A stretch of 64,000 nt of DNA, taken from positions 124,001-188,000 of the forward strand of contig CAMYOK010000014.1 of NCBI GenBank assembly GCA_947259995.1. The letters are read 5' to 3'. The position numbers were made by a program, and so were the translations under genes. Shown here piece after piece: positions 37,348-46,392 of this stretch. The DNA is from an uncultured Pseudomonadales bacterium. Lineage in GTDB: Bacteria > Pseudomonadota > Gammaproteobacteria > Pseudomonadales > Pseudohongiellaceae. Numbering within the stretch: the stretch's first letter is position 1; each line of letters opens with the position of its first letter. The notes under the pieces are model-generated. The model did not search any database. It saw only the letters and a program-made list of their open reading frames with translations, and had not been told where the DNA came from.

Positions 37348-37911
37348 ATGCGCACATTATTCCTCGCCCTCATCTTTAGCCTTAGCAGCCTCTCGTTTGC
37401 CGCTGAAAACGCTAACCCAATTGTCGTCATGGAGACGAACAAGGGCACTGTGAAAATCGAACTTTGGGCTGACAAAGCCCCTATTACCGTGGCGAACTTC
37501 CTGCGTTATGTTGACAGCAGCTTCTATGATGGGTTGATCTTCCACCGCGTCATTCCTGGCTTTATGGCCCAAGGCGGCGGATTCACACCCGACATGACGC
37601 AAAAACCCACGTTTGAACAGATCAAAAACGAAGCCAGCGCTGAACTTAAAAATGATCGCGGCACACTCGCGATGGCCCGCACACAGGTTGTGGATAGCGC
37701 CACTAGCCAGTTTTTTATTAATTTAGTGAACAACGATTTCCTTAACCACACGAATGAAACACCACGCGGCTTTGGCTATGCGGCTTTTGGTGAAGTGGTA
37801 GAGGGCATGGAGATTGTCGACATTATCGCTGACGTGCCAACAGGCAATCGTGGCATGCATCAAGACGTGCCTAATGATGATGTTGTGATCATTTCTATGA
37901 CACGAGAGTAA
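37348..37911 (+). CDS. Periplasmic cyclophilin-type peptidyl-prolyl isomerase
   Basis: 187 residues. A cleavable signal peptide (residues 1-18, LFLALIFSLSSLSFA) precedes a cyclophilin domain with FHRVIPGFMAQGGG (catalytic Arg), RGTLAMART, SQFFINLVNND and the FGYAAFGEVVEGMEIVDII end. Accelerates proline isomerisation in periplasmic or secreted proteins. A second exported cyclophilin is encoded at 60975-61568. Confidence 0.94.
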   Translation: MRTLFLALIFSLSSLSFAAENANPIVVMETNKGTVKIELWADKAPITVANFLRYVDSSFYDGLIFHRVIPGFMAQGGGFTPDMTQKPTFEQIKNEASAELKNDRGTLAMARTQVVDSATSQFFINLVNNDFLNHTNETPRGFGYAAFGEVVEGMEIVDIIADVPTGNRGMHQDVPNDDVVIISMTRE

Positions 37912-37918
37912 TGACATT

Positions 37919-37949
37919 GCCCTGTGGCGTCATGAGGATGCTGCAGGGC
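37919..37949 (+). terminator. Hairpin between convergent ppi and wbpM-like genes
   Basis: GCCCTG/CAGGGC outer stem and an inner GCGTC/GATGC stem with a small internal mismatch, followed by TTATTTAT on the plus strand; placed between the two stop codons. Confidence 0.55.
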
Positions 37950-39914
37950 TTATTTATAAAGTGTCGTCACTTTACCGTCGGCATCTAGCTTGTCTGCCTC
38001 ACCTTCCCCAGCCTTTGCCTCATACTGCCACAGCGGGTCGGTTGCGCCTTCTTTTGGCTCAAAGCCATCGACAGCGGCCATCAAGATCTCGCGAATCTGA
38101 TTCAAATCTAAGCGTTTACACGCCACTTGCAAGCGCCCTATGAGGGCTTCTAGCTCGACCAAACTCAGCGCGTCTTCTTCGGCGCGCATAATCTTAGGGT
38201 GCTCGGTGCCAGTGACCGACTCCCCAATCAACAACTCTTCATAGAGTTTTTCACCTGCACGCAACCCGGTGTATTCGATAGCGATATCCCCTTTATAGGA
38301 ATTCTCGTCTTTGACGTCGTAGCCCATTAGATGCACCATCTTCTTGGCAAGATCGACGATCTTAATAGGCTCATTCATATCGAGCACAAAGACATCGCCA
38401 CCAGTGGCCATGGACCCGGCCTGTATCACTAATTGAGCGGCCTCTTGCACCGTCATGAAATATCGGGTGACTTCGGGATGGGTCACTGTGACCGGCCCCC
38501 CGAGGCTGATTTGACGCCTAAACAAAGGCACCACTGAACCTGAAGAACCCAGCACATTGCCAAAGCGCACCATGCTGAAACAGGTATGACTCTTGTTATA
38601 AGCCATTGCCTGCAAGACTTGCTCGGCGAAACGCTTGGTTGCCCCCATGAAATTGGTTGGCCTAACCGCTTTATCTGTCGAGATCAGGACGAAATGTGTC
38701 ACCCCTGTTTTCTCGGCCGCTTGTGCCGAGGTCAAAGTGCCAAAAATATTGTTCTGCACGCCCTCGATGATATTGCTCTCTACCATTGGCACTTGCTTAT
38801 AGGCGGCTACGTGATAAACCGTGTTTACCGCAAAGCGCTTCATGGCATGTTCCATCAATTGCGGATTCCCCACGTTTCCCAGTAGCGCGATGAGCTCGAT
38901 CTGCTCTCCCCCTTCGATGCTGAGCTTGGTCTCGAGCAGTTCATTCTCGACGGTATAGAGCCCGTATTCGAAGCTATCCAAGAGCACTAAGCGAGAAGGT
39001 TTTAACAATAGAATCTGACGGCAAAGCTCGGAGCCAATAGACCCTGCGGCACCGGTGACCATCACCGAACACCCCGTGATGCAGGCGCCAAGCAATTTCG
39101 GGTTAGGCGGTACAATATCTCTGCCCAAAAGGTCTTCAATATCGATATCGCGAATCTCGTCAACACCGACTTTTCCCGACACCATGTCGAAAAGATCCGG
39201 AACCGTTTTCACATGCACAGGCAAATGCTCGAGCCGGTTAAGAATCTCTTTACGCTCGACATGCGTCGCCGAAGGGATGGCTAGCAGAATTTGCCGCACA
39301 GAGAAGTTTTCAACCAAATCGAGGAGAGCACCAGGGCTATAGACACGTATGCCGTGTACCGTGCTACCGATTAGGCTGCGGCTATCATCGACGAAGGCAA
39401 CAGGAAGGTATTGATCACCATTTTGCAGAGCTGCCACCAGTTGCATGCCCGAACTGCCCGCCCCGTAAATAATAACAGGCTCCTTAGGGCGAAAATTCTG
39501 AATCAAATTTTGCAAAGCCACCTTGGCAACAAAGCGACTCCCACCCACAAACAACAATGAGATCATCCAATAAATCGGAAAAATAGCATTGTCATAGCTT
39601 TGGGTTGGCAAAAAGAAATAAGAAGTAGCGACTAATAGCCCCGTTGAGATGGTCACGCCCTGCAGCACTATAAACCCGGACTGCAAGCCCATATACAGGA
39701 GAATCGCTCGGTAAAGGCCGATCCTTAGAAAGACGATGACGCTAGCGATATTAGCCAGCGCGAAATAGAACGTGACGCCTTCATTGATTGCGAAAAACTC
39801 GGTACCCAACAATGCAAACGATAGCCACAGGGCGAGGCCAAGCATAACGCAGTCGGCCAACATCATTAACATCTGTTTAACAGTGCGCGACAGCGGTACT
39901 GTGTACAAATTCAT
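37950..39914 (-). CDS. Membrane-bound nucleotide-sugar 4,6-dehydratase (WbpM/FlaA1/CapD type)
   Basis: 654 residues from ATG 39914, which has GAGGATGG upstream; the longer frame to 39968 overlaps the upstream gene. Four to five N-terminal transmembrane helices (residues about 12-130), a CoA-binding-like Rossmann region (IIYGAGSSGMQLVAAL), then an SDR domain: VMVTGAAGSIGSELCRQ, YHVAAYKQVPMVESN, and the active-site block STDKAVRPTNFMGATKR with Met in place of the usual Tyr, typical of the long WbpM type. It makes UDP-4-keto-6-deoxy sugars that start QuiNAc/FucNAc-type O-antigen units. Translationally close to the wbpL-like gene, whose stop lies at 39944. Confidence 0.92.
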   Translation of the reverse strand: MNLYTVPLSRTVKQMLMMLADCVMLGLALWLSFALLGTEFFAINEGVTFYFALANIASVIVFLRIGLYRAILLYMGLQSGFIVLQGVTISTGLLVATSYFFLPTQSYDNAIFPIYWMISLLFVGGSRFVAKVALQNLIQNFRPKEPVIIYGAGSSGMQLVAALQNGDQYLPVAFVDDSRSLIGSTVHGIRVYSPGALLDLVENFSVRQILLAIPSATHVERKEILNRLEHLPVHVKTVPDLFDMVSGKVGVDEIRDIDIEDLLGRDIVPPNPKLLGACITGCSVMVTGAAGSIGSELCRQILLLKPSRLVLLDSFEYGLYTVENELLETKLSIEGGEQIELIALLGNVGNPQLMEHAMKRFAVNTVYHVAAYKQVPMVESNIIEGVQNNIFGTLTSAQAAEKTGVTHFVLISTDKAVRPTNFMGATKRFAEQVLQAMAYNKSHTCFSMVRFGNVLGSSGSVVPLFRRQISLGGPVTVTHPEVTRYFMTVQEAAQLVIQAGSMATGGDVFVLDMNEPIKIVDLAKKMVHLMGYDVKDENSYKGDIAIEYTGLRAGEKLYEELLIGESVTGTEHPKIMRAEEDALSLVELEALIGRLQVACKRLDLNQIREILMAAVDGFEPKEGATDPLWQYEAKAGEGEADKLDADGKVTTLYK

Positions 39915-39943
39915 AAACCATCCTCGAAGGAGAGACCGAGACT

Positions 39944-40990
39944 TTAGCGCAGTATTGCATGCACCCAATTAGTCAACCGGCCTTCTGTTTCTTTGCCTGC
40001 TCCGCAAAGAATTGCCAATACCGCTAAAGGTACAACGGCAAGCAATGTGAAATATACCCCATATTCAGGGTGTTTACCTGCGTAAACCGCCAAAGGCAGT
40101 AGGTAGAGGGTATTTATTAATAACACAGCTATTGAGACAATTTTGTGACCATTTGGGCAATTTGCCATATGTTGATAGGCATGCTGCCTATGAGCGTGCG
40201 CCCAAGGCTGTCCGAGGAGCACTCTTCTCAACAAAGTGACACTAGCATCCACAACAAACACAGCGAGCAGAATGAACCAACTCCACAGGCTCATACTCGC
40301 GTGTATATGGGCAAGCAAGGCGATTATTCCTAAGCTCATGCCCACGAAGCCACTGCCTACATCCCCCATAAAAATCCGCGCCTTTGGCCAATTCCAAACA
40401 CTAAACGCCACACTTCCTGCAAATAGAAACAAACACAGCAGGGCCAGTGGATAATCGCCGTTTGAGGCTAGCAGCATCCCAGCCACGAGGCTCACATAAC
40501 CAGCTTGAGCCCCCGCTAGGCCGTCGATCCCGTCCATGAAGTTATACAGATTGGTTAGCCATAAAAGACAAAGTGGCGCCAAAACAAAGCCTAGCAACAC
40601 CCCACCCAAGGCAAAACTGCCTAACAATAAGTCGGGAAGCGGCCCCAATAGCCCTAAGGCCAGCACGACAGAGGATGCCTGAATAAGCAGACGTAAGCGG
40701 TGATGCAGATCACTTCGATCATCGATAAAACCAGCGACCGCGACTGGCAAGCTGGTGCACAGGGCAAGGAGCTCTAGCCAATTTAACTGCCCTTGCAACG
40801 CCAACACTACGATCCCTAGCGAATAGGCAAACACTAACGCCACACCGCCCCCCACAGGAGTGATAACGGTATGAGAGCTACGCTCAGTCGGGATCGCCAC
40901 CAATTGTGATTTCTGTGCAAAATTCAGCATTGCCGCCATCAGCAGCATCGACAAAAGAAACACTGGAATAATCAGAAACGCAGCGAGCAT
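39944..40990 (-). CDS. WbpL/WecA-type undecaprenyl-phosphate sugar-1-phosphate transferase
   Basis: Glycosyltransferase family 4 membrane enzyme that begins O-antigen or glycan synthesis on the lipid carrier. ATG 40990 with AAGG eight bases upstream gives 348 residues; a TTG at 41005 would add five. About ten transmembrane helices. Cytoplasmic loop motifs: GFIDDRSDLHHRLRL, NLYNFMDGIDGLAG, WPKARIFMGDVGSGFVG and HAHRQHAYQH (His-rich loop). It precedes the wbpM-like dehydratase gene, the same pair order as in Pseudomonas O-antigen loci. Confidence 0.92.
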   Translation of the reverse strand: MLAAFLIIPVFLLSMLLMAAMLNFAQKSQLVAIPTERSSHTVITPVGGGVALVFAYSLGIVVLALQGQLNWLELLALCTSLPVAVAGFIDDRSDLHHRLRLLIQASSVVLALGLLGPLPDLLLGSFALGGVLLGFVLAPLCLLWLTNLYNFMDGIDGLAGAQAGYVSLVAGMLLASNGDYPLALLCLFLFAGSVAFSVWNWPKARIFMGDVGSGFVGMSLGIIALLAHIHASMSLWSWFILLAVFVVDASVTLLRRVLLGQPWAHAHRQHAYQHMANCPNGHKIVSIAVLLINTLYLLPLAVYAGKHPEYGVYFTLLAVVPLAVLAILCGAGKETEGRLTNWVHAILR

Positions 40991-41020
40991 AAAAAACCTT
41001 AACAACAGAGTTTTGCAAAA

Positions 41021-41041
41021 TGGGGCGCTGACAACGCCCCA
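41021..41041 (-). terminator. Terminator after the ComEA-like gene
   Basis: TGGGGCG/CGCCCCA perfect 7-bp stem, 7-base loop, followed by TTTT on the minus strand, 22 bases past the stop codon at 41063. Confidence 0.65.
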
Positions 41042-41062
41042 TTCTACTACAAGCGAAGTCGT

Positions 41063-41380
41063 TTATTCTTTTGTGACAATTAGAATCTTGTCACGATTGC
41101 GCGCGATAGTGGCAGGACCGATCCCGCTCACCTCGGCAAGCTCATCGACGCTTTTGAATTCACCGAATTGCTCACGATGCGCTACGATATCTTGGGCCTT
41201 GGACATACCAACTCCTTCTAAGGCAAGCGCTAAAGTGGTGGCATCGGCAGAATTGATATCGACTTGCGACTTCGCAGCAAGCATCTCGGCAACTTGCTCG
41301 TCTTCTTGCGCCACAAGCGGCGCAGAAAATGCGAACAAACTCGATACGACTAAAACAACACAACAGAAAATCCTTTTCAT
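41063..41380 (-). CDS. ComEA-like helix-hairpin-helix protein
   Basis: 105 residues: signal peptide (residues 1-24, FCCVVLVVSSLFAFSAPLVAQ) and a double helix-hairpin-helix DNA-binding domain (VDINSADATTLALALEGVGMSKAQDIVAHREQFG is its core region, with SGIGPATIARNRD as second hairpin). Homologues bind incoming DNA in the periplasm during natural transformation, but small forms like this are common in non-competent species as well. In Pseudomonas a homologue also sits beside wbpM. Confidence 0.9.
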   Translation of the reverse strand: MKRIFCCVVLVVSSLFAFSAPLVAQEDEQVAEMLAAKSQVDINSADATTLALALEGVGMSKAQDIVAHREQFGEFKSVDELAEVSGIGPATIARNRDKILIVTKE

Positions 41381-41414
41381 GATTGTTTCCTTCCATAGTT
41401 CATGGGGTTGACGA

Positions 41415-41441
41415 TTAATACAGCCATTAGGGCTGTATTAA
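41415..41441 (-). terminator. Perfect 11-bp stem-loop between pyrF and ComEA-like gene
   Basis: 41415-41425 and 41431-41441 are perfect complements around a 5-base loop, just after the pyrF stop at 41447. The outer bases are TTAA/TTAA, so a short U-rich end forms; probable terminator of the lapA-pyrF transcript. Confidence 0.6.
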
Positions 41442-41446
41442 TGAAT

Positions 41447-42175
41447 CTAGCAAAGATCGCCAATATCGCCATGAATTTGCTGAAAGATTGCATTAAGTTT
41501 TTCTCGTGGGTTGTCCGCTTGTGTGATTGGACGCCCAATGACTAAATAATGACTGCCAGCTTGCAACGCCGCCGACGGAGTCACAATACGCTTTTGATCA
41601 TTTGCCGCATCACCCTGAGGGCGAATACCAGGCGTGACCAAAACAAACTCTTTGCCTAAATTTTCGCTAAGTGCCGTGACCTCTTCAGCCGAACACACCA
41701 CACCGTCCATGCCGCTACGCTTTGCTAGTTCCGCTAGGCGTTGCACTTGCTCCTGTGGTGAAACTTGCAAGCCAATTTCAGCTAAGTCTGCCTCAGACAT
41801 ACTAGTTAGCACCGTTACAGCAATCAGCAAGGGTTGATGCTTAGCACTGCGCACCGCCTCAGCGGCCGCTGCCATCATCTCGCTGCCACCACAGGCATGC
41901 ACATTGACCATCCACACACCTAATTCGGCCGCCGCTAAGACGGCTTTAGCGACCGTATTAGGAATGTCATGATATTTCATGTCTAAGAACACATCGAAAC
42001 CCAATGCTATTACTTCTTCCACAAAACTGGGACCGCTACGCGTAAAAAGCTCTTTGCCAATTTTGACGCGACACTGCGCAGGATCAAGTTGCGCCAATAA
42101 CAAGCGCGCTTGTGCTGCGTCGGGAAAATCGAGCGCAACAACAATCCTCTTGGTATCAAATGAGCTTTTTGACAT
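41447..42175 (-). CDS. pyrF: Orotidine 5'-phosphate decarboxylase
   Basis: Last step of UMP synthesis. 242 residues, a TIM barrel with VALDFPDAAQA at strand 1, the catalytic DxKxxD block FLDMKYHDIPNT, and the phosphate-binding VTPGIRPQGDAANDQKRI and YLVIGRPIT motifs. It follows lapA by 29 bases, as in many gammaproteobacteria. Confidence 0.97.
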   Translation of the reverse strand: MSKSSFDTKRIVVALDFPDAAQARLLLAQLDPAQCRVKIGKELFTRSGPSFVEEVIALGFDVFLDMKYHDIPNTVAKAVLAAAELGVWMVNVHACGGSEMMAAAAEAVRSAKHQPLLIAVTVLTSMSEADLAEIGLQVSPQEQVQRLAELAKRSGMDGVVCSAEEVTALSENLGKEFVLVTPGIRPQGDAANDQKRIVTPSAALQAGSHYLVIGRPITQADNPREKLNAIFQQIHGDIGDLC

Positions 42176-42204
42176 GAAACCCTACTCCTTATGAAAAATG
42201 TGTA

Positions 42205-42528
42205 TCAAGATGCTGTGGTGTTACTTTTATGCATGTGCGCAGCTCGCTCATCAGCAAGACTTTGCTCTAATTGACTTAGCTGCGCACGTAAACGTTTTAT
42301 CTCTAATTTAGCGCGAAGATTCCTCAGCACACCAGCCCCTAACAACAAACCTAGCATTGCACCCAAGGCAAATGCAGCGATAATCCAGACGGCTAATGCC
42401 TGGGGCGCAAGCGTAACGATGCCAAAAGAGAGCGCAACTGGTTGCGTGTTGGAAAAAGAGAACACTATGCTTGTGACAAATATAATGAATATAAAACACC
42501 AGACGATAATGCGTGCCAGCTTATTCAT
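42205..42528 (-). CDS. lapA: LapA/YciS-family inner-membrane protein
   Basis: 107 residues with two transmembrane helices (about 8-26 and 45-68: AVWIIAAFALGAMLGLLLGAG) and a C-terminal coiled coil (LRAKLEIKRLRAQLSQLEQSLADE). LapA-type proteins work with LapB to regulate LPS synthesis through FtsH/LpxC; the lapB gene is not adjacent here. Downstream of rpsA-ihfB, the conserved place for this family. Confidence 0.85.
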   Translation of the reverse strand: MNKLARIIVWCFIFIIFVTSIVFSFSNTQPVALSFGIVTLAPQALAVWIIAAFALGAMLGLLLGAGVLRNLRAKLEIKRLRAQLSQLEQSLADERAAHMHKSNTTAS

Positions 42529-42591
42529 GAGACTGCCCTCTTAAGGATTGTGAGGAATAAAAGTACTTTTCGATTATACGCAGTCCGAAAG

Positions 42592-42630
42592 AAAAAAACG
42601 GCGATACCCCTGCGGGTTCGCCGTTTTTTT
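42592..42630. terminator. Bidirectional terminator after ihfB
   Basis: Seven As, ACGGCGA-type stem, inner ACCC/GGGT pairing, then CGCCGT and seven Ts: a near-perfect hairpin with a T-run in both directions. It ends the rpsA-ihfB transcript ahead of lapA. Confidence 0.9.
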
Positions 42631-42657
42631 CATGCAAAATAATCTTTTTGACAAAGA

Positions 42658-42957
42658 TTAGCTTGGATGCGTTTCCAGACTGAGGTTGACGCGATCACGT
42701 AGCTCCTTACCAGGTTTGAAATGTGGGACATACTTTCCACTTAAGGCCACCGGAGTGCCCGTCTTGGGGTTACGCCCAATGCGTGGCACTCGGTAGTGTA
42801 GTGAAAAACTACCGAAGCCCCGTATTTCAATACGACCACCTTCGGACAATACCTGAGACATATATTCAATAATTGCCTTCACTGACAACTCCACATCTTT
42901 CGATGACAGTTGACTTTGTTTTCCTGCAATTCGATCAATAAGTTCAGACTTAGTCAT
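42658..42957 (-). CDS. ihfB: Integration host factor beta subunit
   Basis: 99 residues: [24 protein letters not shown], the beta-arm region [25 protein letters not shown] with the intercalating Pro, and [16 protein letters not shown]. Partner of IhfA. It follows rpsA by 69 bases, the universal gammaproteobacterial order. Confidence 0.97.
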   Translation of the reverse strand: MTKSELIDRIAGKQSQLSSKDVELSVKAIIEYMSQVLSEGGRIEIRGFGSFSLHYRVPRIGRNPKTGTPVALSGKYVPHFKPGKELRDRVNLSLETHPS

Positions 42958-43026
42958 GGCCTATTCCTTGTAAATTACGCCGCGATCTGTAGACAACACT
43001 GCAATCATTCACACAATGCGTAGAGA

Positions 43027-44703
43027 TTACTTCTTGTCCATCTCTGCTTTAATCAGATCACCAATTGTTGTTGGTGATGCCGCACTTGGCTCCTGATTTT
43101 TGTGATCTTGAATCGCAGACTTCTCATCATCAATTTCAATCGCTTTGATAGAGAGGCCAAGCACTCTGCTCTTACGATCAACACTGACTACTTTAACTGT
43201 CACTTCATCGCCTTCTTTCAGCGCGTTACGAGCATCTTCGACCTTGTCACGGCTAATTTCTGAAGCACGTAGCATGCCTTCAACGCCGTCTTTCAAGGTG
43301 ATCATTGCAGACTTCGCTTCAACAGACGCTACCACGCCATTCACGATGCTGCCTTTCTCGAACTCACCAACGTAGCTGACGAATGGGTCATCAGACAACT
43401 GCTTGATACCAAGAGAGATACGCTCACGCTCGGAGTCGATAGACAGAATGACTGTTTCGATCTCGTCGCCTTTCTTGTATTCACGTACCGCTTCTTCGCC
43501 TGGCTCGTCCCAAGAAATATCGGACAAATGCACGAGGCCATCGATGTTGCCTTCAAGACCGATAAAGATACCGAAGTCAGTGATAGATTTGATGCTGCCA
43601 CTGATCTTGTCGCCTTTCTTGAATGCTTCTGCAAAACGATCCCATGGATTCTGGTAGCACTGCTTGATACCCAAAGAGATACGGCGTCTTTCTTCGTCGA
43701 TATCTAGAATCATGACATCTACAACATCACCCAGTTGTACCACTTTAGATGGGTGAACGTTTTTGTTTGTCCAATCCATTTCAGATACGTGTACCAAACC
43801 TTCAACGCCTTGCTCCAGCTCTGCGAAACAACCGTAGTCAGTCAGATTAGTCACAGTCGCTTTAACGATAGACTTCTCTGGGTAACGCGCCTTGATTGCT
43901 ACCCATGGATCTTCGCCCAATTGCTTGAGGCCTAGAGATACACGGTTGCGCTCGCGGTCATACTTGAGGATTTTTACTTGAATCTCATCGCCAACATTGA
44001 CGATTTCGCTTGGGTGCTTGATGCGCTTCCAAGACATATCAGTGATATGCAACAAGCCATCTACGCCGCCCAAGTCAACGAAAGCACCGTAGTCAGTAAG
44101 GTTCTTAACAACACCTTTAACAGACATGCCTTCTTGCAACTGTGCCAACAACTCATCACGCTCTTCAGTGCTAACAGCTTCAAGCACTGCACGACGAGAA
44201 ACAACAACGTTGTTGCGCTTCTGATCTAGTTTGATCAGTTTGAATTCTAGTTCCTGGCCTTCAAGGTGCGTAGTGTCACGGATTGGACGTACGTCAACCA
44301 AAGAGCCTGGCAAGAATGCACGGATGTTGTTTAGATCTACTGTAAAGCCGCCTTTGACCTTACCGTTGATAACACCCATAACCACTTCATTTTTCTCAAA
44401 TGCTGCTTCCAGATCCATCCACGATTCGGCGCGTTTCGCCTTCTCGCGTGACAGACGAGTCTCACCGAAACCGTCTTCAACAGTTTCAAGTGCCACTTTC
44501 ACTGAATCGCCAACTACCAATGCGAAAGAACCATCTTCCTCTAGGAATTGGTTGCGTGGAATAACACCTTCGGACTTCAATCCGGCGTGGACTGTTACCC
44601 AGTCCGAGTCGATTGCGATGACAACACCGGTGACAATTGCACCTGGAGTCATATCGATATCGTTTAAACTTTGTTCAAATAATTCAGCGAAACTTTCACT
44701 CAT
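43027..44703 (-). CDS. rpsA: 30S ribosomal protein S1
   Basis: 558 residues from ATG 44703 ([13 protein letters not shown]), matching the usual 557-residue length; AGGA lies upstream. Six S1 RNA-binding repeats can be followed: for example [57 protein letters not shown] (parts), and [20 protein letters not shown]. Needed to bring mRNA to the 30S subunit. Downstream of the tyrA-cmk fusion, where cmk-rpsA is the normal pair. Confidence 0.97.
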   Translation of the reverse strand: MSESFAELFEQSLNDIDMTPGAIVTGVVIAIDSDWVTVHAGLKSEGVIPRNQFLEEDGSFALVVGDSVKVALETVEDGFGETRLSREKAKRAESWMDLEAAFEKNEVVMGVINGKVKGGFTVDLNNIRAFLPGSLVDVRPIRDTTHLEGQELEFKLIKLDQKRNNVVVSRRAVLEAVSTEERDELLAQLQEGMSVKGVVKNLTDYGAFVDLGGVDGLLHITDMSWKRIKHPSEIVNVGDEIQVKILKYDRERNRVSLGLKQLGEDPWVAIKARYPEKSIVKATVTNLTDYGCFAELEQGVEGLVHVSEMDWTNKNVHPSKVVQLGDVVDVMILDIDEERRRISLGIKQCYQNPWDRFAEAFKKGDKISGSIKSITDFGIFIGLEGNIDGLVHLSDISWDEPGEEAVREYKKGDEIETVILSIDSERERISLGIKQLSDDPFVSYVGEFEKGSIVNGVVASVEAKSAMITLKDGVEGMLRASEISRDKVEDARNALKEGDEVTVKVVSVDRKSRVLGLSIKAIEIDDEKSAIQDHKNQEPSAASPTTIGDLIKAEMDKK

Positions 44704-44820
44704 CTGTAAGTCCTGTAAAATCAACATTAACCGCGTTCCAGCACACACGGGTCTATTACTAAAAACGCCGTCTCCGATCTAGGCTGGTGAATTCGGAAAC
44801 AGCGCATTTAAAACATTCGA

Positions 44821-46392
44821 TCAATTACTAGTGATATCTATTTTTTCACGAACCAAATCGAGCACTTTTTCCACAACTTGCTCGATGCTCATTGCAGTGG
44901 TATCGACCACTATTGCATCTTCTGCAGGCTTCAATGGCGAGACTGCACGCTGACTATCACGCTCATCTCGGGCTTGGATATCTTGAAAAAGGGCGGAGAG
45001 ATTAACATCATTCCCCTTAGCAATCAACTGCTTATAACGCCGATTTGCACGTTCTTGGGCGCTTGCAGTGAGAAAGACCTTGATTGGCGCATCGGCAAAC
45101 ACCACTGTTCCCATGTCTCGCCCGTCCGCCACCAACCCTGGAGATTGACGGAATTGCAATTGTCTTTCAAGCAAAGCGGCACGAACCGAGGGGATAACCG
45201 CCACTTCCGAGGCCAAAGCCCCCGCATCCTCGTGGCGAATAGCCGACGAGACCTCTTCTTCGCCAAGCCAGACCGAGCCATCTTCGATCCCAAAACGGAT
45301 CGCGAGGTCGTCCACAAGGGCTAATACCGCAGCTTCATCGCTTGTACAAACCCCTGCGCGCTGCGCGGCAACGCCCAATATTCGATACAAAGCCCCACTG
45401 TCGAGATAGTGCCAACCTAGTGTTGCCGCGACTTTCGCACTAATGGTGCCCTTTCCCGAACCACCCGGCCCATCTATCGTAAGCACTGGGATCGCAGTTT
45501 GCGGCCCGGGTTTAGAAAAGTGGTTTTCTATGAAGTGATTACGGGCAGATTTGGCGTCTAGGAAGGCCGACTCTAAAGTCTGCGAATCCTTAGTTAGCAA
45601 GGCTTGACGCATGCGCGCCAACTCTTTCATATAGGCATCTAGCACTTCTATTGTTGCAGCGCCATTAGCCAAAAATATGTCACGCCACATGATGGGGTCA
45701 CTGCCCGCTATGCGGGTAAACCCTGCAAAACCGCCGGCTGCATAACGAAAAATATCGTCAATTTGGTTCTGCGCGCTCAAGGTGTTGACTAGCGAATAAG
45801 CCAATAGATGTGGCAGATGGCTAGTCGCTGCCAGCACCGCGTCATGGTCTTGCACGCTCATCTCACTGACTTGAGCACCCAAGCTTTCCCATAGGTGCGT
45901 CACTGTTTGCAGGGCAGGCGCTGCGGTCTGTGCGACTGGGGTCAGAATGACCCGTCGATCTTTATACAGATCGGCAATAGAGGCATCATAGCCACTGCGT
46001 TCAGAACCAGCGATTGGATGTCCTAAGACAAAATTGGCTGGCACATGCCCCCAGACGGCGTGCAAATCCTCTAAGACACTGCCTTTGACACTTGCTGCAT
46101 CCGTAATAATGGTGTCGGCAGGCACAGCGTCTTTAAGTATTTCTAATAGACGGCGCATACTCAGCGTTGGAACGGCCAACAGTATTAGGTCTGCTTTCGG
46201 GGCGATCTCAAGCAGCTGCGTAGACCACTGATCGATCACTCCCTCACTTTGCGCCTTGCGAAGTGGAGCTTCGTCACGACCACAGGCCCATAATTGCCCA
46301 GCAAATCCATTGGCTCGCAAGCCACGGGCAACAGAACCCCCGATAAGACCAAGCCCAACGATTAGGATATTCTTTACAGCGACGGCCTTCAT
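44821..46392 (-). CDS. TyrA-Cmk fusion: prephenate dehydrogenase / CMP kinase
   Basis: One uninterrupted 523-residue frame joins two enzymes. Residues 1-about 295 are prephenate dehydrogenase: NAD motif VGLGLIGGSVARGL (12-25), catalytic-region HPIAGSE (125-131), SHLPHLLAYSLV and GFAGFTRIAGSDP. Residues about 302-523 are cytidylate kinase: P-loop GPGGSGKGT (308-316), DSGALYR (331-337), VADGRDMGTVVFADA, and ARDERDSQRAVSPL. No residues of EPSP synthase (AroA) lie between. In Pseudomonas the order is tyrA-aroA fusion, then cmk; here aroA is gone and TyrA abuts Cmk. It overlaps pheA by four bases (ATGA) and precedes rpsA. Confidence 0.93.
   Translation of the reverse strand: MKAVAVKNILIVGLGLIGGSVARGLRANGFAGQLWACGRDEAPLRKAQSEGVIDQWSTQLLEIAPKADLILLAVPTLSMRRLLEILKDAVPADTIITDAASVKGSVLEDLHAVWGHVPANFVLGHPIAGSERSGYDASIADLYKDRRVILTPVAQTAAPALQTVTHLWESLGAQVSEMSVQDHDAVLAATSHLPHLLAYSLVNTLSAQNQIDDIFRYAAGGFAGFTRIAGSDPIMWRDIFLANGAATIEVLDAYMKELARMRQALLTKDSQTLESAFLDAKSARNHFIENHFSKPGPQTAIPVLTIDGPGGSGKGTISAKVAATLGWHYLDSGALYRILGVAAQRAGVCTSDEAAVLALVDDLAIRFGIEDGSVWLGEEEVSSAIRHEDAGALASEVAVIPSVRAALLERQLQFRQSPGLVADGRDMGTVVFADAPIKVFLTASAQERANRRYKQLIAKGNDVNLSALFQDIQARDERDSQRAVSPLKPAEDAIVVDTTAMSIEQVVEKVLDLVREKIDITSN

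Noticed and set aside
41013..41411. 132-residue plus-strand frame
   Set aside because: Ser/Thr-rich antisense of the ComEA-like gene and its terminator.
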